Positions 48,746 to 55,458 of a stretch of DNA of 55,458 nt are shown one piece after another. This DNA comes from Pseudomonas sp. 5P_3.1_Bac2. GTDB lineage: Bacteria; Pseudomonadota; Gammaproteobacteria; Pseudomonadales; Pseudomonadaceae. Each line of letters starts with the position of its first letter. The stretch's first letter is position 1. Position numbers and translations under genes: made by a program. The stretch is taken from contig NZ_JANLNY010000019.1 of the NCBI RefSeq assembly GCF_025465995.1, positions 1 to 55,458 on the forward strand, in the 5' to 3' direction. A model generated the notes under the pieces. That model had not been told where the DNA came from. It saw nothing but the letters and a program-made list of their open reading frames with translations, and did no database searches.

Positions 48746-51579
48746 TGAGCCAGGAACGCTATGGCATCCGCCGCTTTGCCCTTCTCAACACCGCAGGCTA
48801 CAGCCTCGGTCTGTTCCCCTTAGAAACCCCGCTGTCGGTCTACGGCGCCAACAACCTGGGTAAATCGGCATCGATCAACGCCCTGCAATTCCCTATTCTG
48901 GCGCGCATGTCCGATATGAGTTTCGGCAAGTACAGCCTGGAGCAGTCGCGTAAGTTCTACTTCGCCAGTGACACCAGCTACATCCTCGTTGAAGTCGCCC
49001 TGCCCCACGGCCCCCATGTGATTGGCGTGGCCGGGCGCGGTCCCGGTGGCGGTTTCGGCCACCAGTTCTTTGCCTACCAAGGCACCCTCAATCTGGAGCA
49101 CTACCAAACCAACGGCACCTGCCTGCGCCAACGCGAGCTGTTCAATAACCTTGAGCGCGACGGCATCAAAGCCTACGAGCTGAAGCCCGAAGAGCTGCGC
49201 CGCTTGCTGGTCGGCGGACACACCAGCATCCCGCTGGACCTGACGTTGATTCCGCTGCGTTCCACCAGCGAGCAGAGCCTGAAAACCTTCCGCGCGCTGT
49301 TTATCAACCTGCTGCACATGCGCGAAATTACCGCGGCCAAACTCAAGCAACTGTTCCTCGATGCCTTCGAGCACAGCCTGCGCTCCGGCAGCGTTGACTA
49401 CATCGCTGCCACCGAAGAAGCCTTCCGCGACGTGCGCCGCATGGAGCAGGACTATCAAGCCCTGGTCACCGCCGGCCCGCTGATCGAGGCGCTGTCGTCC
49501 GGCGTGGCGCAACGGGAGATTCTGCGCGGCAAATTGCATCGCCTGTCGCCGCTGCTCGACTCCTTGCTCGGCACTTGGCAGGACTACGCCGGCGCCCGCC
49601 GCGAAGAGCTGGTGATCCAGGCCGAGCACTACCGCAGCGAGCAAGACGGTCTGCAACAAGAGCAGCGCGGCGGCACCCAAGAGCTGATGCGCATGGAGCG
49701 GCAAATTAGTGACATTCAGCGCTGGCTGGGTGAGCTGGCGGTGCTGAAAAACCGCTTTGCCTTGGTCGATGACGCCAAGGTGCTGGAAGAACAACTGCTC
49801 GCCGCCAAAGACGCCCACGACGAACTGGCCGGCGCCCTGGCCCAGTCCCGGCAGTTCTCCGCCGAGGACTTAGGCGAGCGTCTGCGTGATCTGGAAAAAC
49901 GCCTCAAGTCGGTCAAGCAGCAGCTCGAACACGCCGACAACAACAGCTACTCACGCCTGCGCGAAGAGTTCAGCCAGCAGGACGTTGATCGCCTGATGCG
50001 CTTGTTTAACGGCCAGCTGTTCAGCCTGCCGCTGGGCGAGAAAGGCATTCAACTCGATGAAGACGGCGCCTGGGTTAAATCCCTCGAAGCGCTGCTCGAT
50101 GGCTTTAACGGCGAACAATTTGCCGTTCCGGGCCTTTCCATCAACCTCGCCACCATCGAGCCGCCGGCCCTGCAAGCGCTGGCCGACCGCGCGGCGCTGC
50201 GTGATCAAAAAGATCGTCTAGATCGCGAATACAAACAGCTCAAAGTACAGCAGGACGTCGCCTCCGACCGCGCCGCGAGCAAGGCCCAGGCCGATCAGTA
50301 CTACCAGGCCGTACTGGATGCACAGAAGGCCCTGGAAGACTTCCGCTGCAGCCAGACCCTAACCGCCGAAGAGCCGGCCAAGCTCGAACAACTGGCGCAA
50401 CTGGAAGCCAGCCAGGACGAACTCAAACGCAGCGCCGACGCCTTTACCGAGCGCGTCCAGCAGCTCTCGGCCAAACTGCAATTGGTCGGCCGCCAACTGG
50501 CGGATTTGGAAGCCAAAGAGCGCACCCTGGAAGACGCCCTGCGCCGCCGCCAATTGCTGCCGCAGAACCTGCCCTTCGGCACACCATATATGGAGCCGGT
50601 GGACGACAGCCTGGACAACCTGCTGCCGCTGCTCAACGACTACCAAGATGCCTGGCAAGGCCTGCAACGCATCGACGGGCAGATCGAAGCGCTGTATGCC
50701 CAAGTGCGTCTCAAAGGTGTAGCCAAGTTCGACAGCGAAGACGACGTCGAGCGCCGCCTGCACCTGCTGGTCAACGCCTACGCCCACCGCCAGGACGAAG
50801 CCCTGACCCTGGCCAAGGCGCGCCGCGCGGCGGTCACCGATATCGCCCGGACCCTGCGCAATATCCGCAGCGACTACGACAACCTGGAACATCAACTGGC
50901 CCTGTTCAACCGTGAGATCAACAAGCGCCAAGTCTCCAACCTGGAGAGCTTCCGCATCGTGTTGGCACCGAACAAGGACGCGCTCAAACATATCGACCAG
51001 ATCATCCACAGCGCCGGTCAGTACGAAGAAGGCGAAACCCTCTCGGTGTTCGACCTGCAGCAAAGCAGCGAACAGGACAGCAAGAACGAAGAGGCCAAGG
51101 AATACCTGGCCCGCTTGGTGGCGGCTAACCACAACCAACTGGGTTTGAAGGATCTGTTCGAGCTGGCCTTTGAAATCACCAAGGTTCATGGCCAACCGGT
51201 GATCCACACCGACATCGACGGCGCCGCCTCCAACGGCACCACCATGACCATCAAAGCGCTGACCAACATGTACCTGTTGCTGCACCTGATGGATCGCGAC
51301 CAGGCCGGTAAAGTGCGTCTGCCTTACTACCTCGACGAAGCCGCCGACATCGACGAGAAGAACCAGCAAGCGCTGATCGAGACCAGCCTGCAACTGGGCT
51401 TCGTGCCGATCCTCGCCTCGGTTAAACCACAGGTCTCAGCCCACGTGGCAATCGACCTGGAAGGCGGCAACGGACCTAGCGGCATCTACATCGACGAGAA
51501 CGACTGGAAGTACATCCGCCGCCGTGACGATGCTGCAGTTAAAGCCCAGAGCAACGAGCTCGACGCCGAACCGGCCTGA
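48745..51579 (+). CDS. mksB: MksB, SMC-like ATPase of the MksBEF condensin
   Basis: 944 residues. Walker A is G34-ANNLGKS41 and Walker B is YYLDEAADID near 865; an ABC-signature-like SNGTTMTIKAL lies before it. Between them are long Glu/Gln/Leu-rich coiled coils (about 240-420 and 480-800), split by a hinge-like middle. It compacts the chromosome by ATP-driven loop handling with MksE/F. No fourth gene (MksG/JetD nuclease) follows: the next gene is the convergent MCE protein. So this is the condensin-type set rather than a full Wadjet-like defence set. Confidence 0.9.
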   Translation: MSQERYGIRRFALLNTAGYSLGLFPLETPLSVYGANNLGKSASINALQFPILARMSDMSFGKYSLEQSRKFYFASDTSYILVEVALPHGPHVIGVAGRGPGGGFGHQFFAYQGTLNLEHYQTNGTCLRQRELFNNLERDGIKAYELKPEELRRLLVGGHTSIPLDLTLIPLRSTSEQSLKTFRALFINLLHMREITAAKLKQLFLDAFEHSLRSGSVDYIAATEEAFRDVRRMEQDYQALVTAGPLIEALSSGVAQREILRGKLHRLSPLLDSLLGTWQDYAGARREELVIQAEHYRSEQDGLQQEQRGGTQELMRMERQISDIQRWLGELAVLKNRFALVDDAKVLEEQLLAAKDAHDELAGALAQSRQFSAEDLGERLRDLEKRLKSVKQQLEHADNNSYSRLREEFSQQDVDRLMRLFNGQLFSLPLGEKGIQLDEDGAWVKSLEALLDGFNGEQFAVPGLSINLATIEPPALQALADRAALRDQKDRLDREYKQLKVQQDVASDRAASKAQADQYYQAVLDAQKALEDFRCSQTLTAEEPAKLEQLAQLEASQDELKRSADAFTERVQQLSAKLQLVGRQLADLEAKERTLEDALRRRQLLPQNLPFGTPYMEPVDDSLDNLLPLLNDYQDAWQGLQRIDGQIEALYAQVRLKGVAKFDSEDDVERRLHLLVNAYAHRQDEALTLAKARRAAVTDIARTLRNIRSDYDNLEHQLALFNREINKRQVSNLESFRIVLAPNKDALKHIDQIIHSAGQYEEGETLSVFDLQQSSEQDSKNEEAKEYLARLVAANHNQLGLKDLFELAFEITKVHGQPVIHTDIDGAASNGTTMTIKALTNMYLLLHLMDRDQAGKVRLPYYLDEAADIDEKNQQALIETSLQLGFVPILASVKPQVSAHVAIDLEGGNGPSGIYIDENDWKYIRRRDDAAVKAQSNELDAEPA

Positions 51580-51600
51580 CGCTCAGGTACACGCCATCAA

Positions 51601-51632
51601 CGACTAAGGGCCGCAATTGCGGCCCTTAGTCG
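51601..51632. terminator. Bidirectional terminator between mksB and the MCE gene
   Basis: A perfect palindrome with 14-base arms (CGACTAAGGGCCGC and complement) around AATT, followed by TTTCTACCTTT on the plus strand. Lies 21 bases after the mksB stop, and the convergent MCE gene ends at 51679. Confidence 0.85.
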
Positions 51633-51678
51633 TTTCTACCTTTAGCGGGTACTGAGCCCGGGGCTTAGTGGCCAGACT

Positions 51679-53991
51679 TTATTTAGCCAGGGGAATTTTC
51701 GGCGCCCACTTCAGCCAAGGCTCTTGTGGCTCATCGTGCAGGGCAAAGGTCTGCCCCGGCAGCGCCTGCGCACCTTGCTCCGAGCTATCCGGCGTGGCAA
51801 AGGCGATACCGCCCTCAAGCAACGCCTCCAGCGACTCCGTACGCACCTTCACGCCGCTAAACAAGCCCGCATCCACACCAATGCCACTGGCATTCCAGAA
51901 ACGCGTGCCTGAGCGCACCAGTGGGGCATAACGCGGCTCGATCAGTACATGGATCAACACCCGATCAGCCGTATTGCCCAACTCGTAATCCGTCACCTTA
52001 CCGACCGGCACCTCACGGTAGCTGACAATCACCCCGGGCTTAATCGATCCACGGCGCGCTGTGCTCAATACCAAGCGCAAGCCTTCTTCACGCACATCCG
52101 CGCTCGGCGCGGAGCTCGCCGCGACAAAGTACTGCTTCATCGGCGCCGCTTTAGCCGCCGGCAGCACTTCCAGATATTGGCCACTAACCAAAGTGCCTAG
52201 GTTGGCCGCACGGGTCAGACTCACCTCAGGTTTAACCACCCAAAAGCGCGTGCCTTCGCGGGCAATCTGCTGAGTCACTTGAGTCACCCGAGCATGCAGC
52301 AACACCGACTGCAAGTCCTCGGTCAGCTCGATACGCTCGACCTTACCGACTTCCAAGCCCTTGTAGCGAATCGCCGTGCCCGGGCTCAGGCCATCCGCAC
52401 TGGGCACCTTGATGGTCAGCGTCACGCCCTGCTCCAGCGCCGTGTCTTGGTTGGCATAGAGGTTAAAGCGCTGCACCCGGCGTTTGAGTTTGCTGGCCTG
52501 CGGGTTAGGCGTATCAAAGGCGATACCACCCGCAAGCAAGGTTTGCAGCGACTCGCTCTTAATCTCTACGCCACCCAGGCCGCCCTTGAGCGTGATACCA
52601 CTGGCATTCCAGAAGCGCGTACTGTCGTTAACCAGATCCATGTACTCCGGTTCGATGTGCACGCCAAAGGCCACCTGCTGTTTGTTTTGCGACAGCTGTA
52701 CGCTCTGGATCGAACCAACCTTCAGCTGTTTAAACAGCACCGGGCTGCCAACTTCCAACGAGCCACGGGCATCGCTGTACAGCACCAGATGCAGCCCCGG
52801 CGCCGATAGATCAAGCGGCGGCGCTTTGGCCCGGGCGACGAAATCGCGCTGCGGCTTACCGCCTTTTTTACCTGGCCGCACGGCGATGTAGTTACCTTTA
52901 ACCAGCGCCTCCAAGCCCGTAATGCCGGCTAAGGAAATCGACGGCTTAACCATCCAGAAGTCGGTGCCTTCGACCAAGTTATCTTCGGTACGCGGATCAA
53001 GCATCAGCTCCACATGGGCGCCGCCCAAGTCATCGTCGACTTGGAAGGTCTTCAGGTAACCGACTTGAATGCCTTTCCAGATCACCGGCGTACGGCCCGG
53101 CTCAACCCCGTCGAACTCGTGCAGTTGCAGATTCACCTTGATCCCGGCCTGGGCCGCGTCAAAGTCCTCGTACAGGCGAAACGGAATGCTCGGGTCCGTG
53201 GCTGGGCTGTCCTTGCGATGCTCCGGCGTGGCGAAGGCAATACCACCGGCCACGATACTGGCCAGGGATTCGGTGCGGATCTTCAGCCCGGACAAACCGG
53301 CAGCAATCGACACGCCGCTGGCATTCCAAAAGCGCGTGTGTTTTCGCACCAGCGAGGCGTACTCCGGCTGGATAAAGATCTTCACCTCAACCTGATTGTG
53401 ATCCTCCATCAGCGCGTAGCTCTTCACCCGACCGACCTGGATTTGCTTATAGAACACCGGGCTGTCGCGATTAAGCGAACCCAAGCGATCGGCCTTGAGC
53501 GTCAGGTGCAAGCCAGGCTCATCATCGGCTAAGGGCGGCGCTTCATTAAGCGCGACAAACTTGCGCTTCACCTTGCCATCGCCTGGCGCCACGCTGATGT
53601 AGTTACCCGAAACCAAGGTCTCCAAGCCAGTGATACCGGCCACCGACACGCTGGGTTTCACCAGCCAGAAACGTGAATGTTCGCGCAGGTGCTCCTCGGC
53701 CTCCTTGTCCACCTCGATAGTGGCCCGCACACCTTTGGTTTGGCCTTGGTCATCCAGCTCCAAGTTAGTGACCTTGCCGATGGTCATACCTTTGTAAATC
53801 AGCTCAGTCTTGCCTGCCTGCAGGCCCTCACCGGTGCTAAAGGTCACTTCAATATCGACGCCGGCCTCGTTATAGGCACGCCAGCCGAGCCAGCCACCAA
53901 TCAGCAGGGCAATGAGGGGCAAGATCCAAATCGTCGACCAGCTCGATGCTGGGCGTGCTTTGGCCAAAGGTAAGTCATTCATCGTGGTCAT
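51679..53991 (-). CDS. LetB/PqiB-like MCE protein with six MCE domains
   Basis: 770 residues: one N-terminal transmembrane helix (about 19-38, WSTIWILPLIALLIGGWLGW), then six MCE repeats at roughly 48, 165, 285, 400, 525 and 640, each opening with a short strand and a phrase such as ELIYKGMTIGKV, VFYKQIQVGRV, VIWKGIQVGYL, VLFKQLKVGSI, IRYKGLEVGKV or VSYREVPVGKV. E. coli PqiB has three such domains and LetB (YebT) seven, so this is intermediate. It should form a periplasm-spanning hexameric tunnel for lipids between membranes. The upstream LetA-like genes overlap it. Confidence 0.9.
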   Translation of the reverse strand: MTTMNDLPLAKARPASSWSTIWILPLIALLIGGWLGWRAYNEAGVDIEVTFSTGEGLQAGKTELIYKGMTIGKVTNLELDDQGQTKGVRATIEVDKEAEEHLREHSRFWLVKPSVSVAGITGLETLVSGNYISVAPGDGKVKRKFVALNEAPPLADDEPGLHLTLKADRLGSLNRDSPVFYKQIQVGRVKSYALMEDHNQVEVKIFIQPEYASLVRKHTRFWNASGVSIAAGLSGLKIRTESLASIVAGGIAFATPEHRKDSPATDPSIPFRLYEDFDAAQAGIKVNLQLHEFDGVEPGRTPVIWKGIQVGYLKTFQVDDDLGGAHVELMLDPRTEDNLVEGTDFWMVKPSISLAGITGLEALVKGNYIAVRPGKKGGKPQRDFVARAKAPPLDLSAPGLHLVLYSDARGSLEVGSPVLFKQLKVGSIQSVQLSQNKQQVAFGVHIEPEYMDLVNDSTRFWNASGITLKGGLGGVEIKSESLQTLLAGGIAFDTPNPQASKLKRRVQRFNLYANQDTALEQGVTLTIKVPSADGLSPGTAIRYKGLEVGKVERIELTEDLQSVLLHARVTQVTQQIAREGTRFWVVKPEVSLTRAANLGTLVSGQYLEVLPAAKAAPMKQYFVAASSAPSADVREEGLRLVLSTARRGSIKPGVIVSYREVPVGKVTDYELGNTADRVLIHVLIEPRYAPLVRSGTRFWNASGIGVDAGLFSGVKVRTESLEALLEGGIAFATPDSSEQGAQALPGQTFALHDEPQEPWLKWAPKIPLAK

Positions 53992-54598
53992 CCGTTGCCG
54001 TGTTGTCCCAGATCAAACGGGGATCGAAAGTTAAAGCCGCCAACATGGTCAACACCACCACGCTGGCAAAAGCAGTCGCGCCGTAGCCCGGTAAAATGCT
54101 TGCTAGGCTGCCGAAATTCACCACCGCCACCAAGATGGCAATGACAAATATATCCAGCATCGACCAGCGCCCAATCCACTCAATAAAGCGGTACATCAAA
54201 ATCCGTTGGCGCGCCGACATGTGTTGATGGCGCTGCACCGAGATCAGCAGTACAGCAATGCCGATTAGCTTAAAAGTCGGCACCAGGATGCTGGCGATAA
54301 ACACCACCGCAGCAATGGGGATCATGCCGTGCTGCACCAGCTCAATGACCCCCGACATAATAGTGTCGGACTGACCGCTCCCCAGTGAATTGACCGTCAT
54401 AATTGGCAGTAAGTTAGCCGGGATATACAGCACCGCTGCAGTCAACAATAACGCCCACGTCCTCGCCAGGCTGTTGGGCCGGCGCGCATGCAGCTTGCCG
54501 CCGCAGCGGCTGCAATGCTGATGCTCCTGCTCGGTATCCTGCAAGTTGAGCTGATGACAGTCGTGACAGATCAGCACCCCTGCATCAATCGCGCGCAT
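53975..54598 (-). CDS. LetA/PqiA-like membrane protein, second half
   Basis: 207 residues. A zinc-ribbon start (CHDCHQLN...CSRCGGKL) is followed by four hydrophobic helices (TWALLLTAAVLYIPANLLPIM, MIPIAAVVFIASILVPTFKL, MLDIFVIAILVAVV, ATAFASVVVLTMLAALTF). Equals one half of E. coli PqiA/LetA, where two such modules are fused. Overlaps the first half by 14 bases and the MCE gene by 17, so all three are coupled. Works with the MCE protein in lipid transport. Confidence 0.9.
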   Translation of the reverse strand: MRAIDAGVLICHDCHQLNLQDTEQEHQHCSRCGGKLHARRPNSLARTWALLLTAAVLYIPANLLPIMTVNSLGSGQSDTIMSGVIELVQHGMIPIAAVVFIASILVPTFKLIGIAVLLISVQRHQHMSARQRILMYRFIEWIGRWSMLDIFVIAILVAVVNFGSLASILPGYGATAFASVVVLTMLAALTFDPRLIWDNTATDDHDE

Positions 54599-55244
54599 GC
54601 TGATCCTCCCCGGACAAAGCCTGCCAGATCTGTTGCGGCGACATAGTCACCTCCAACCACACCTGCACCAACAACAGGCCGATAAAGCAGAACAGGCCCA
54701 AGCCCAGATGCAGCTCCGCCAGGTCCACCAGCTTAACGATGGCCACCAGGATGCCCATCAAGTAGACCTCCAGCATGCCCCACTCGCGCAGGTGGTGATA
54801 AATCCGGTAGAGCAGCAAGCCGTAGCTGCGGCCAATATCCCAGCGAATACTCAACAGCACCGCAAACTGGCACAGCAACTTGAGCAGCGGTATCACCATG
54901 CTGCACAGCAGCACCACCACGGCAATGCCTTGCATACCGCTGTTATACAGGCCCACCACCCCCGACCATATAGTGTCTTCAGTGGATCTACCGAGCAGGT
55001 TTAATTGCATGATCGGCAAGAAGTTCGCCGGCACGTACAGCAACAACGCAGCCAGCACTAAGGCCAAACTGCGGCGAATCACCTGCGGGCGTAAGGTATA
55101 TAACTCGTAACCACAACGCGGGCATTCAACTTTCTGCCCACACTCGGGCTCTGGCCGACGCATCAATAGATCGCACTCATGGCAGGCGATCAGATGCTTT
55201 AGCTCAGTTGCGGATATGGATTTAGTCGGGGCCAATACGGCCAT
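54585..55244 (-). CDS. LetA/PqiA-like membrane protein, first half
   Basis: 219 residues: zinc ribbon (CHECDLLM...CPRCGYEL) and four helices (SLALVLAALLLYVPANFLPIM and following). Parallel in layout to the next gene, so LetA is encoded as two half-size proteins here. Start ATG 55244 with AGG upstream. First gene of the LetA-LetA-LetB operon; its promoter should lie in 55245-55458, where no other gene is seen. Confidence 0.9.
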   Translation of the reverse strand: MAVLAPTKSISATELKHLIACHECDLLMRRPEPECGQKVECPRCGYELYTLRPQVIRRSLALVLAALLLYVPANFLPIMQLNLLGRSTEDTIWSGVVGLYNSGMQGIAVVVLLCSMVIPLLKLLCQFAVLLSIRWDIGRSYGLLLYRIYHHLREWGMLEVYLMGILVAIVKLVDLAELHLGLGLFCFIGLLLVQVWLEVTMSPQQIWQALSGEDQHARD

Positions 55245-55458
55245 AGCATTAACCTGAATAAAGACTGGGAAAGCATCCGGTGATGCTCACAATTAGCCGC
55301 CATTACACAGCGCAGTATAGGCAACAGCTTCATCAATTAATTCTAACCCACAGGATAAAACTGCCTGCAGCCCTAATTCCCTGAATATCCAAAGCACTTC
55401 ACTGGTTCATTCAGCCCTACTGAGGCAGGTAACTTAATTATCAGGCTGCGGGGAATAA

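Noticed and set aside
50359..51393. 344-codon minus-strand frame opposite mksB (with a similar one at 48820-49818)
   Set aside because: Antisense to coiled-coil coding sequence; hydrophobic Val/Leu/Gln repeats arise from reverse reading of Glu/Leu/Gln codons.

Overview
The window looks like a chromosomal segment of a Pseudomonas-type gammaproteobacterium. The core genes support this: mksF-mksE-mksB, holD-rimI, a split LetA pair with a LetB-like MCE protein, a beta-carbonic anhydrase, a FecI/FecR unit, and high-GC coding with Shine-Dalgarno sites. The assignment rests on gene families and gene order read by eye; no database search was run.

Layout. Positions 1-5177: the first codons of a leftward gene, a 1.1 kb stretch without a recognisable gene, then a translationally coupled MHYT-PAS-hybrid histidine kinase and a REC/HD-GYP cyclic-di-GMP phosphodiesterase. 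Positions 5438-16977: elongator tRNA-Met carrying a filamentous (inovirus, Pf1/CTX-like) prophage of about 11.4 kb, bounded by a perfect 90-bp direct repeat that starts at the anticodon loop. Read leftward it encodes an excisionase-like HTH protein, small early proteins, a terminator, a presumed ssDNA-binding protein, two very short membrane proteins, the major coat, the adsorption protein, a pVI-like protein, Zot/pI, its own secretin, Rep and integrase. A rightward repressor-like gene sits behind three related operator-like sites. The cargo zone next to attR holds a single-pass protein of unknown function and an AT-rich putative abortive-infection (putAbiC-type) membrane protein.

Positions 16978-18312: a scar of an older integrase, apparently split by a FitAB/VapBC-type toxin-antitoxin pair that has its own perfect palindromic operator. 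Positions 18330-23313: an MFS exporter and quinone-oxidoreductase operon, a decayed RND pump, a serine hydrolase and a LysR regulator. Positions 23479-30816: a LysR-controlled sugar-acid catabolic cluster (AraD1/FAH protein, ACS-type MFS transporter, GarD/UxaA dehydratase, alpha-ketoglutarate semialdehyde dehydrogenase, then a secreted cupin) predicted to feed 2-oxoglutarate.

Positions 31463-39934: an orphan protein, then a cell-surface signalling unit of ECF sigma factor, FecR and two STN-containing TonB-dependent receptors. Both receptors carry the same short motif 54-56 bp upstream of their start codons. Positions 40226-55244: mostly core functions: an Excalibur-domain protein, EamA transporter, carbonic anhydrase, RimI/HolD, carboxynorspermidine synthesis (CANSDH and NspC), the MksFEB condensin, and a six-MCE-domain LetB-like protein with two half-size LetA proteins.

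The least ordinary parts are the prophage cargo and switch region, the integrase scar that contains the toxin-antitoxin module, the overlapping genes in the early phage region, and the paired TonB receptors with a shared promoter motif.
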